Below, piece after piece: positions 1 through 7,887 of a stretch of 64,000 bases of DNA. The notes beneath the pieces are model-generated. The model was not told where the DNA came from, searched no databases, and saw only the letters and a program-made list of their open reading frames with translations. Made by a program: the position numbers and the translations under genes. The DNA comes from G963675935 sp963675935 (lineage in GTDB: Bacteria > Planctomycetota > Planctomycetia > Pirellulales > Thermoguttaceae), in assembly GCA_963675935.2 (NCBI GenBank), contig CAXXPV010000007.1, positions 62,001 to 126,000 on the forward strand. Reading direction: 5' to 3'. The number at the start of each line of letters is the position of its first letter. Position 1 is the stretch's first letter.

Positions 1-201
1 GGATTGGACGGGCTGGAAGGATTATCCAAAGCATCTGCCTCGACCGTCACCTTTTCAGCTTCCGCCGCGATGGGGGCGGGTGGCAGCGTTCAGGAGCGAA
101 TCGCCAAGGCTTGCGAGAGGACGTTCAAGTTCGTCGGTGAGCAGACCACGATTTTGCGAAACATCGAGAAGAAGCAAGAACCGCTCGTTATGAAGGGGTA
201 G
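1..201 (+). CDS. 3' end of a phage-type structural gene (partial)
   Basis: The reading frame is open from base 1 and stops at 199-201, so this is the C-terminal end of a gene that begins upstream of the window. The visible 66 residues are a Gly/Ala/Ser-rich stretch followed by a charged helix containing ERIAKACERTFKFVGEQTT. A short amphipathic helix after a low-complexity stretch is common at the end of tail tape-measure proteins, and the genes that follow look phage-derived, but this fragment alone does not prove that role. The next gene starts 4 bases after its stop, indicating one transcript. Confidence 0.5.
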   Translation, partial: GLDGLEGLSKASASTVTFSASAAMGAGGSVQERIAKACERTFKFVGEQTTILRNIEKKQEPLVMKG

Positions 202-205
202 GAAA

Positions 206-1036
206 GTGGCCATCACGTTCGACGAAATACCCGGCTCGGCACAAATCAGCACAGGCTCGGCGAAACTCAAGTATCTAATGGCGGGACAGGCCGGCGATAC
301 CCAGTTGGCCAACCGCATCACGGCCTACGCTTTGGCCCTCGGTTCTTCGCCTGTCCTGTTCGGCAGCCTGTTTCGTAGCAGCGTCGAATTGACCGAGAAG
401 GGGCCGCTGCTCTACGAAGTGGATGTAGATTATGGCACTTCTCCCAACAAGGAACCAGAGGCGGGCAATTTTAAGTGGGCTTTCGACACGACCGGCGGCA
501 CCAAGCACATCACCCATGCCAAAGAACACATCGCCAGCCACGTCAAGAGCGGTGGCACGGTCGAGGAACACAACGGGGCAATTGGTTGGAAGGAAGGTGG
601 CGAGGTCGAGGGCGTCGATGTGCCCGACCGCGCCTTCAAGTGGACCGAGACGCATCAACTTCTCTTGGCCGACTTCGGATTCACCTATGCCTCGATCCTC
701 GGCGATTATTCCGGCTGGGTGAATAGCTCGACGTTCCGGGGCAAGTCTGCCTATTGCGTGATGTTCGGCGGTGGCGTCGGCGGGCCGATGGACGAAGACC
801 CCGACCTTTGCGAAATCACCTACCACTTCGAGTATCAGCCGACCGCCACGAATTTTACCATTGGCACGGGCACCGACGCCATTACGATCGCTTCCAAAAT
901 CGGCTGGGATGTTCTCTCCATCTGCTACACGTCGAAGGAAGGAACCAAGGGGCTTTCCGTGAAGCCGAAACAGGTCGATGTGGATCGGGTTTTCGACGAC
1001 TTTGATTTCTCGCTCTTGGGAATCGGGACGACGTAA
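206..1036 (+). CDS. Hypothetical phage-type structural protein, 276 aa
   Basis: A complete 276-residue protein starts at GTG 206, preceded by GGGGTAGGAAA as a ribosome site. I recognise no catalytic motif, signal peptide or membrane segment. It is rich in beta-prone residues, with a Gly-rich central part (FGGGVGGPMDEDPD) and a charged C-terminus ending DDFDFSLLGIGTT. Its stop overlaps the next start as TAATG, so the two are translationally coupled. By context (head-to-tail genes of structural type, no enzymes) I infer a tail or baseplate component. This is an inference from neighbours, not homology. Confidence 0.6.
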   Translation: MAITFDEIPGSAQISTGSAKLKYLMAGQAGDTQLANRITAYALALGSSPVLFGSLFRSSVELTEKGPLLYEVDVDYGTSPNKEPEAGNFKWAFDTTGGTKHITHAKEHIASHVKSGGTVEEHNGAIGWKEGGEVEGVDVPDRAFKWTETHQLLLADFGFTYASILGDYSGWVNSSTFRGKSAYCVMFGGGVGGPMDEDPDLCEITYHFEYQPTATNFTIGTGTDAITIASKIGWDVLSICYTSKEGTKGLSVKPKQVDVDRVFDDFDFSLLGIGTT

Positions 1037-2217
1037 TGGGCGATGCCTACAAAAAACTCTCCGCTCCCGCTCTTCTGACCGACCAAAGCCGCACGGTCTA
1101 TAACGACACCATCGACATGTTGCGTTGGTGGAAGTCGCAGCAGGCGAGGACGGGGGCCGGTTCGCAAAGCAATCTCGTCGATTGGGACCAGACGCTTTTC
1201 CCCATCAAAAACAACAGCGGAAACGACCTGACGGCCAGTTATGGCGTTTTGGGAATCTCCGCTCCGCTCTACACGCCGACGGCCAGCGAGGACGAATTTC
1301 TGAACGTCACGCCGCTTACGGGCGTTTTGCCCACGGTGGCCAATCATTCGGGCGGAAAGTGGTGCGTCGTCTTGGAACCGTTGGCCAACGGCGAGATTTC
1401 ACGCAAGGCGTGCCTTTCGGGCGTTGTGCCCGTTCGCGTCTATGTGAATAAGATAAAGGACAAGTTTGTCGATGTAATCGCCGTCAAGACGGTCGGCAGC
1501 AAGACGGCATACCTTGGTTCCGGCGACAGGGGCGCACAAATTCTCTGGTGGGAGGCGACCAGCAGCAGCAACGAAGGCACCATCGTATGGGCACTCATCC
1601 GCCTTGGTGCTGTTCTCGGTCCAAGGTTCTACAATGGCTCCGGCGAGACGGTTCCCGCTTATGCCATGATGGCCGTCACCGGCGTGCAAACCCTGGATGA
1701 CGGCTCGATCATTCCGAAGATTGAAAAGCCTTCCACGACCTTTTACCAAAACTATCTCGTCAATGGATCGGTGCCCGTGCCCGTCGAGGACGATACGACA
1801 ATGCCGCCGACGACGGGAATCGGCAATTATCAGGACAGTGATGATGTGAAAATATGGTATTATACCGCCCCCGCTCTTGGCGATGAACTCGGTCCCGTCC
1901 CCGGCCAATGGTATCTCACCAAGGATTATCTGCCAGTTTTCACGACCTACGGGGTCATAGATACAACAAAACGGGTAGCGATAGGGCGATTCCACGAACT
2001 TGGCATGTTTATAGGCAAACTGGACGCCGCATTATCTGTTGGCAGTTCCGCCACGGTAAGCATCTATACGCGGCGCGGCAGCAGTTTTTCCGATACCACC
2101 TTCAACGTCATTGCCTACGACTGGCTGGGTTACGCCTCGATTCCAACCGGGAAGAAGGTCGTTTGCCAGAAAATCGGCAGCATCTACGTCGTCATTGAGG
2201 CGGAGTGTGGAACCTGA
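1036..2217 (+). CDS. Hypothetical phage-type structural protein, 393 aa
   Basis: The gene is coupled to the previous one (TAATG at 1034-1038) and to the next one (TGATG at 2215-2219). The 393-residue product has no signal peptide or transmembrane segment. The N-terminal third resembles a virion or tail scaffold segment (NDTIDMLRWWKS, then beta-rich sequence). The C-terminus (GKKVVCQKIGSIYVVIEAECGT) is a compact beta hairpin pattern that is, from memory, common at the end of planctomycete prophage proteins. No enzymatic residues were recognised. Position inside a continuous late-type operon is the main support for a structural role. Confidence 0.6.
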   Translation: MGDAYKKLSAPALLTDQSRTVYNDTIDMLRWWKSQQARTGAGSQSNLVDWDQTLFPIKNNSGNDLTASYGVLGISAPLYTPTASEDEFLNVTPLTGVLPTVANHSGGKWCVVLEPLANGEISRKACLSGVVPVRVYVNKIKDKFVDVIAVKTVGSKTAYLGSGDRGAQILWWEATSSSNEGTIVWALIRLGAVLGPRFYNGSGETVPAYAMMAVTGVQTLDDGSIIPKIEKPSTTFYQNYLVNGSVPVPVEDDTTMPPTTGIGNYQDSDDVKIWYYTAPALGDELGPVPGQWYLTKDYLPVFTTYGVIDTTKRVAIGRFHELGMFIGKLDAALSVGSSATVSIYTRRGSSFSDTTFNVIAYDWLGYASIPTGKKVVCQKIGSIYVVIEAECGT

Positions 2218-4559
2218 TGGGATATAGATTCACACCTGGTTGTTGCTGTCCGAGCGGTTGCAAGAGCGCAGTGTTAGGCTTTTGTGGTTTCGAGTTGACC
2301 GGCGACCACTCTACGTCGCAATCGACTTCGATCAATGCGAACAGCACAAAATGGCGACCCGATCCTTGGCCCGATAGTTGGCCTCAACACGAGTCCAGTC
2401 ATAATAGTCAGGCTGGTTGCCCAAGTTCAACATCGTTAGGCCGCTGGACAACGCTTACCTTAGACCTGGGCGACATCGCGACGGGGGCAGGCGGCAAGAG
2501 GATATTTACATTCTTTGGAGATTATACCTATACCACATTCGACGGCGATCCGCTGCAAACGACCCTGGTGCCGAACCTCACGGTCCCGTGGCGTTGGAAT
2601 TATACGACATCCGGCAAGCTGACCCGGCACGGTTTAACCTTCATTCCCAATCCTGCACCCACGGGCTGGGTCGCAGATGCTTTTGTTGGCAATACCATCT
2701 CATTCGGCAGCAACGGCGGCACGATTGCTGCCAACGATACGACCACATTGACGATGAGTTCCGTACCAAACATCACCTGGACGATTGACTTCACCTATTA
2801 TGGTAACTACAGCGGCTTCAAGATAGAGAATGGCGTTTTCTATCCAAGGACCGGCTCTGGACCGGCCCCCAATTATGCTCCGGTGTATGCTCCCATCGGC
2901 TGGCATACCGACCAATTGAAGACGGCTTGGATCAAGATTAGGGACGAACACGCCAACACGGATTCTTGGTATCAAATCACAGCCAACTCGACGACAGGGG
3001 CGACTCTGGATTCTCCTCCTGCCGATGGTGTCTATTCCTCTTCGTATAGTTGGTGGCTCTTTGATCCGACCAAGAACAGCGTCATTTCCAACGCCGGGGG
3101 CGGCGCTCCATGGCAACCCAACATGGTCTATCAGGCAAGTTCGCGTCTGGACCACGTATATGACGGCTGCACCATTCACATAACCGGCGGTAGCTCCGAC
3201 ATCATCGCATCCTACGTTGGCAATTTTACCACGCTCACGAATACGACATTCGATGATGTTGATTGGAAATTCTACGGCTTGATTGTAGGCAGTGAGGCAC
3301 CTGGATTCGGTCTAGCCACAGGCGGCGAAGTACCCGTAAATGGGACGGCGTTGTTGTTTTCGGGATACAGCGGGAATTATGCCAGTAGTCCGGCGGGATT
3401 GCCAATCGTGATTAACGGCAAGGAATACACGTGCGCATCAGCCGACAGCGGCCATATTTATGTGACCGAGACCATCGACGTTGATTTTCCCTGGACGATT
3501 CAATTGGACTTGGCAGAAAACTATTGGGACATCATCAGCGGAACGTGGGCTTACACAACTGATTCCGGTGGCGATCATATAGCCTCTTCCGGCACCGGTG
3601 CCAAGGTGATGTGGCACAATGCCTTGTTGAATGTGGAATACGACCCGCTTTACATGTATTCCTTTGGCGTGTCCCTCAACGACACTGCACCGTTCGCCCG
3701 TCGTCTATTCTTTGGTCCAAATGGTGCATACTCGATCGAGCTTTCAATGCCCACGGCAGGCTCGAATGCCGGCACGCTCACCCTCACGTGCGACTCGCAA
3801 GTCTCGACTTTCCCCATCACGCTTTCGAGCCTTACCGTGGGCGAACTTATCGTTTGCATTTATAAGCTCGACGACAACTATCACGTCATCGCAGGCTACA
3901 CTTGTGGGTGGTCGCCCCTGTATGGCGGTCCGTGCTGTTGTTTGTCCATTGACTCGGATACCTGGGAAGCGTTGCCGCATAAAATCGGGCTGGGTTCAGA
4001 CGGCTCCATTCCGTATTGGAACATTGGTTTGAGCGTCGGCGAGACTCGCAGCACTGCATGGGCGGCGACCAGCGTTTGTGCCAATTGCAGTGCATGTTAT
4101 CTTCCTGGCCAGCTTACAGCCATTCCTTCGTTCAGCGTAACGATTCCCGGCGTGGGCACCTACGGGTTGAGCTACCACGTTCGCGGCACATATCCCAACC
4201 AGGACTTGGCAGGTTCTTCTTGTGAATGGGGCTACGAAACGTCCAGCCCCTATCCGTATCTTGGCCCTGATACGGACAAGTTCAACATTCGCACGATCTG
4301 TTTCAATCTAGCCCGAAGCGATGGAACCAACGGTGCGAGTTACATCCCGCTTCTGCTTGGCACCGACGACCAGCAGACGGCTTTTATCGGCTTCAATGGT
4401 CAGAATCAAGTCAATGGCTATTCCTATCGAGGCTACATTGCTTTTCCAACGGAAGCGGAGTTGATGGGCAGCACGATGACGTTGAACTATGTGAATTCCA
4501 ACGGCACCACGACCCCGCCCACCGGCTGGCCGTCTTCCATCACGCTGGTGAAAGTATGA
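2217..4559 (+). CDS. Large Cys-rich structural protein with lectin-like domain, about 780 aa
   Basis: I place the start at ATG 2217 because it overlaps the upstream stop as TGATG; a GTG at 2205 is in the same frame. The product opens with a Cys cluster (GCCCPSGC at residues 9-16) and carries further Cys groups late in the protein (GGPCCCLS and VCANCSACYLPG). The middle and C-terminal parts are Asn/Thr/Ser/Gly-rich beta sequence. The stretch around 3480-4030 (WDIISGTWAYTTDSGG onward) has the look of a concanavalin/LamG-like jelly roll. This layout suggests an exposed, adhesive tail or fibre protein. Paired Cys could be disulfides or bind zinc. No closer assignment is possible by eye. Confidence 0.55.
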   Translation: MGYRFTPGCCCPSGCKSAVLGFCGFELTGDHSTSQSTSINANSTKWRPDPWPDSWPQHESSHNSQAGCPSSTSLGRWTTLTLDLGDIATGAGGKRIFTFFGDYTYTTFDGDPLQTTLVPNLTVPWRWNYTTSGKLTRHGLTFIPNPAPTGWVADAFVGNTISFGSNGGTIAANDTTTLTMSSVPNITWTIDFTYYGNYSGFKIENGVFYPRTGSGPAPNYAPVYAPIGWHTDQLKTAWIKIRDEHANTDSWYQITANSTTGATLDSPPADGVYSSSYSWWLFDPTKNSVISNAGGGAPWQPNMVYQASSRLDHVYDGCTIHITGGSSDIIASYVGNFTTLTNTTFDDVDWKFYGLIVGSEAPGFGLATGGEVPVNGTALLFSGYSGNYASSPAGLPIVINGKEYTCASADSGHIYVTETIDVDFPWTIQLDLAENYWDIISGTWAYTTDSGGDHIASSGTGAKVMWHNALLNVEYDPLYMYSFGVSLNDTAPFARRLFFGPNGAYSIELSMPTAGSNAGTLTLTCDSQVSTFPITLSSLTVGELIVCIYKLDDNYHVIAGYTCGWSPLYGGPCCCLSIDSDTWEALPHKIGLGSDGSIPYWNIGLSVGETRSTAWAATSVCANCSACYLPGQLTAIPSFSVTIPGVGTYGLSYHVRGTYPNQDLAGSSCEWGYETSSPYPYLGPDTDKFNIRTICFNLARSDGTNGASYIPLLLGTDDQQTAFIGFNGQNQVNGYSYRGYIAFPTEAELMGSTMTLNYVNSNGTTTPPTGWPSSITLVKV

Positions 4560-4807
4560 TCGATTGCAAATTCGAGAAGGTCGAAGGCAGTTGGAAATGT
4601 TCCGTATGTGGCCGGTCGTGGCCCTTTCCGAATCCGCCTGACGGAATGAACTGCCTGATAAACCCGCTACCGCCACCAGAGCCACTGCCGGAGAAGCCTC
4701 CGAAGCCAGCGGAGTTCATCCAATCGACTTCTCCCTGTCTCGGTTGCGGCCAAAGTCAACCGCTTCCCGCTGCAAAGGAAAGGCCCACGCTGCGGGTGCG
4801 TCAATAA
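4556..4807 (+). CDS. Small zinc-ribbon-like protein, 83 aa
   Basis: The start overlaps the preceding stop as ATGA at 4556-4559, so it is coupled to the large Cys-rich gene. The 83 residues contain two CxxC knuckles (CSVC at 15-18 and CLGC near residue 62), a Cys at position 4 and one near 33. They are separated by a proline-rich linker (NPLPPPEPLPEKPPKP). That arrangement fits one zinc ribbon or two half-ribbons. Because it sits in a structural operon, it may be a small assembly or decoration protein; this is inference only. Confidence 0.5.
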   Translation: MIDCKFEKVEGSWKCSVCGRSWPFPNPPDGMNCLINPLPPPEPLPEKPPKPAEFIQSTSPCLGCGQSQPLPAAKERPTLRVRQ

Positions 4808-4858
4808 AAGATAGGGAAACGAGGACAATTATATGCCAATTGCATCCAGGAATAATCC

Positions 4859-5662
4859 ATGAGCAGCAGCGGCATCCCAGTTATCACACCCGTGCCATAT
4901 ACTGGAGCGGTCAGGAATGTTGACCTCGGTTCGCATTCTATTGCAGCCGGGTTGGGCGTTATTTCGCCCAGCGTTGCTCCGTCGGCCGATTCGACTACGG
5001 CCTTCCAGATTCGCAAAGCCGACAACACGACCTCGGTGGTGAATGTTGATACGACGAACGGCCGCGTGGGCGTTGGGACCACGACACCCAATACCGTATT
5101 AAACGTGATTGGCAAGAGCAATACGGTCGGTGCCATTCGGGTTACGGCACAGAATGCGATTGACACGCCTTGGATGGAATTTGGAGTCAACGGTTTGTCA
5201 GCTCCCTATAGCACAAGTTTTGGGGCAATCACCAATAGCGAAGGATTCAGGTTTAAGTCAATTCAGAATGTATCCATGATTCCTGGTGCCAGCTATGCAT
5301 TCAAGGTATTGCACCCTAATGCAACAACTACTTATCTAACGATTCCGGCAAACACCGGCTATGTCGGCATCGGCACAACCTCGCCAAACGCCAAATTGGA
5401 ATCGCTCGCCACCACCGAGCAGGCGAGACTCTCCTACGACTCCACGCATTACACCAGCTTCACGGTAGGCAGCGGCGGCGACCTGACGATTGCCCCCAGC
5501 GGCGGCGACACGAACATCACGGGCAATCTGGCTGTTTCCGGCGCGATTCAACCGGCGTCGATGGCCGATGCTTCGGCACCGAACAATTCTATCTATTATT
5601 CCACCACGCAGTTGGCGTTGGCGTACAAAGATTCCAGTGGAACCGTTCACACGTTGTATTGA
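4859..5662 (+). CDS. Tail-fibre-like protein with IGTTSP repeats, 267 aa
   Basis: The 267-residue product has repeated motifs of the kind found in phage tail fibres and other trimeric adhesins: VGVGTTTPNTVLNVIG near residues 78-93 and VGIGTTSPNAKLE near 170-182, followed by a Gly/Ser-rich beta stretch (GSGGDLTIAPSGGDTN). These motifs usually precede beta-helical shafts. No S74 autoprotease domain is present, because the protein ends about 85 residues after the second motif. The 51-base gap before it is slightly larger than elsewhere in the operon. I infer a fibre or appendage component. Confidence 0.6.
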   Translation: MSSSGIPVITPVPYTGAVRNVDLGSHSIAAGLGVISPSVAPSADSTTAFQIRKADNTTSVVNVDTTNGRVGVGTTTPNTVLNVIGKSNTVGAIRVTAQNAIDTPWMEFGVNGLSAPYSTSFGAITNSEGFRFKSIQNVSMIPGASYAFKVLHPNATTTYLTIPANTGYVGIGTTSPNAKLESLATTEQARLSYDSTHYTSFTVGSGGDLTIAPSGGDTNITGNLAVSGAIQPASMADASAPNNSIYYSTTQLALAYKDSSGTVHTLY

Positions 5663-5670
5663 GGAACATC

Positions 5671-5961
5671 ATGGCTTTACAAAAATCGAAAACCGCCCGA
5701 GGCATCACGGCCGACTACTGGCAGATTCACCACAAGAACTACAACAAGGACACGGGCAAAACGTCGGCCTTGCTGCGGTGCTACGTTTCGGACGACGTGC
5801 GAACGGCTAGTATGGCTGATTTTCTCGATCTGCCCGAGTTTCGCACGATTGTAGAATATGAAGGCGATTTGACTACTGCCGAACTTTATGTGAAGTGCAA
5901 GGAAAGCGCGACGGTTGATGGTGTGGAAACCAACTTTTTCGTCGATGCGGAGGATTGTTAG
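5671..5961 (+). CDS. Hypothetical small structural protein, 96 aa
   Basis: The start is set at ATG 5671, preceded by GAGGAAC at 5661-5667; an in-frame TTG lies at 5659. The 96-residue product (MALQKSKTARGITADYWQIH onward) is a mixed alpha/beta protein without membrane segment or enzyme motif. The C-terminal sequence SATVDGVETNFFVDAEDC is acidic and ends in Cys. It lies between a fibre-like protein and another structural-type protein, with only 2 bases to the next start, so it is very probably co-translated with them. Function is unknown. Confidence 0.55.
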   Translation: MALQKSKTARGITADYWQIHHKNYNKDTGKTSALLRCYVSDDVRTASMADFLDLPEFRTIVEYEGDLTTAELYVKCKESATVDGVETNFFVDAEDC

Positions 5962-5963
5962 AT

Positions 5964-7160
5964 ATGGCCATTTTCAGACTGCCGACCGGCTCGACCTACT
6001 ACGCAGCCATCTGGGGCTTCGACGGAACGCGGTGGAATGGCTCTGCAATGGTCGCGACGAACGCGATTGCGAACATCGATTGGGAAACGGGAATGGTGCC
6101 GCTTGTTTCGCTCTCGACATCGAGTTCCTCGGCGACCGGCGTGTTCACGTTCGCGGCTCCGGCTCTTCCGGCTGGCTTCTATTTTCTGACGATTCATACT
6201 ATCAACACGTTCGAGCCGGCTGCGAATGCGATCGCGTCGATGAAGTTCGCCTGGAACGGATTGGCGGAAGTCCAGGAGTTGCCAGCGGCGGCAGCGGGAG
6301 CGAGCGGCGGTGTTTCGATTCTTGATGCCAACTTGACTGTAGGTGCAAACCTCAAAGCCATTCTCGGAACGCTTCTTACCGAGACCGCCGGTTATCTCGC
6401 CGCTGGTTTCAAGAAGTTTTTCAATGTCGGCTCGCCCACGGGAACCCTCAACAGCCTTCCCGGTGCAACACCCGGTGTAGCTGGTGGCGTGCCCGTGACA
6501 TTGAGCAACGGACTGGTGGCGGCGGATGTTAGAAACGTCTTTGCTCACATGGTCGGCGATCCGGGCATTGGAAACACCGTGTATTTTCCGACTCTTCCTT
6601 ATGGATACGCGGGCGGGCCACCACTTACCGATGGCGATGGCAAAGTGTCGGCGACCGTGGCCATCGGCGAAATTGACGCCAGTGATTTCACCGGCGCTTT
6701 CTCTGCTTCCGTCCTCGCCAACGCTCCCCGAACCGGCATGGTTTTATCCGCTTCCTCCTTGGCACGCGGGCCGGAGGCGTCATTGGCCGACGAGGACATT
6801 CAAGCGACCGTCTTCAAGGGCGGCAGTCCTCGATTGTGTGCCATGGTCTATCTGAACGGCACAGCCATCACGCAAGCTGATGTTTCCACCATCACCTACA
6901 CCATCTATGAACTTGGCAGCCGACCCGACGACAGAACGGCCATTACCGGCCACATGGATGTCAGTTTGTCGGCAGCCGACGTGATCTATGACAGCCTGCA
7001 AACCGACGCCCAAGCGAGCAAGTTCAATTACGCCCATCAAGTGCCTGTGTCGGTTCATCCGGCTTATGCTACGGCCGGGAAGAGCTATCAAGTTGAATAC
7101 AAAGTGCAGCCAACGAGCGGGCAGGTTATCATTGTTCGTTTCCAAGTGTCGTGCATATAG
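5964..7160 (+). CDS. Hypothetical phage-type structural protein, 398 aa
   Basis: Start chosen at ATG 5964, two bases after the upstream stop; a TTG at 5955 is in frame. The protein is about 398 residues. Its N-terminal 100 residues look like a small beta sandwich (FRLPTGSTYYAAIWGFDGT). A central segment containing AAGFKKFFNVGSPTGTLNS is a phrase I associate with planctomycete prophage proteins, from memory. The C-terminus contains YQVEYKVQPTSGQVIIVRF, a second beta sandwich. There is no signal peptide. A tail or appendage role is inferred from the operon. Confidence 0.55.
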   Translation: MAIFRLPTGSTYYAAIWGFDGTRWNGSAMVATNAIANIDWETGMVPLVSLSTSSSSATGVFTFAAPALPAGFYFLTIHTINTFEPAANAIASMKFAWNGLAEVQELPAAAAGASGGVSILDANLTVGANLKAILGTLLTETAGYLAAGFKKFFNVGSPTGTLNSLPGATPGVAGGVPVTLSNGLVAADVRNVFAHMVGDPGIGNTVYFPTLPYGYAGGPPLTDGDGKVSATVAIGEIDASDFTGAFSASVLANAPRTGMVLSASSLARGPEASLADEDIQATVFKGGSPRLCAMVYLNGTAITQADVSTITYTIYELGSRPDDRTAITGHMDVSLSAADVIYDSLQTDAQASKFNYAHQVPVSVHPAYATAGKSYQVEYKVQPTSGQVIIVRFQVSCI

Positions 7161-7172
7161 CGGCTCAAATCT

Positions 7173-7514
7173 ATGGTGGAAACATTAGAAAGGGCAATGA
7201 TGCCGGCAAGCGAATACTCATGGCTACGCGAACAAATCACCACCATTGCACGCGACGTAGCCGACGTGAAGGTCGATGTCGCCGCCATCAAGTCCGGCTC
7301 TCATCAATGCGAGAAGTCCGTGGCCGACTTGGAACGTGCCGTCTATGGCAACGGTAAAGAAGGGCTGAAAACGACGGTTCAGAAGCAAGGCGGCGAGATA
7401 AACGCGATTCGCTCTGAAATCAAACGCGACCGCCGATGGATAACCAAGATAGCTTGCGTAGCGGGGTGGCTCTTCACCGCTGCCTGTCTGGCCTATCAGA
7501 CATTCGCAAAATAA
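7173..7514 (+). CDS. Holin/XhlA-like coiled-coil membrane protein, 113 aa
   Basis: The 113-residue protein has an N-terminal amphipathic, heptad-like region (WLREQITTIARDVADVKVDV, then a second coil IRSEIKRDRRW) and ends with one transmembrane helix (ITKIACVAGWLFTAACLAYQ). This is the architecture of XhlA/hemolysin-type accessory holins in phage lysis modules. It is the last gene of the plus-strand run, where lysis functions often sit. No endolysin gene is visible next to it in this window. The family assignment is by architecture only. Confidence 0.5.
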   Translation: MVETLERAMMPASEYSWLREQITTIARDVADVKVDVAAIKSGSHQCEKSVADLERAVYGNGKEGLKTTVQKQGGEINAIRSEIKRDRRWITKIACVAGWLFTAACLAYQTFAK

Positions 7515-7715
7515 CGAGCCATCCGCACGACAAGCCGACAAGGCACTCGGACACTGCTGTCAGTATGGACAATCCTCTCCACACTGATAGAAAATTGCCC
7601 CGCTGTTGAGGGAGAAGGTTTCGCCAGCTTACCACAAAGCGATCTTATGGCGATTATCAAAACCCTGCTGCAGAAAGTATTTTGTTAAATTTTCATTTGG
7701 ACGCATGTTGGACGC

Positions 7716-7744
7716 TTGACAAAAAATGGTGCAAGTTCTAGTCT
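7716..7744 (+). promoter_or_regulatory. Candidate sigma-70 promoter upstream of the giant gene
   Basis: A perfect TTGACA at 7716-7721 is followed after 17 bases by TAGTCT at 7739-7744, a weak -10 box (3 of 6 consensus bases). It lies in the 373-base non-coding strip 7515-7887 that separates the phage-type run from the giant gene. That strip is otherwise featureless to me and lower in GC than its neighbours. Planctomycete promoter consensus is poorly known. Confidence 0.3.
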
Positions 7745-7887
7745 AACCGCGCGTCTTTGGTGTGATGCTGCAGACTGGCCACTTCGGATGGCTTGCGGGG
7801 CCGATTCTTTCACACTGCATAATCGGGCACGCAGCACCTTTGGGCAAGTCAACGATATTCTCTCTTTCCAGAAGGACGTGTATTGCC

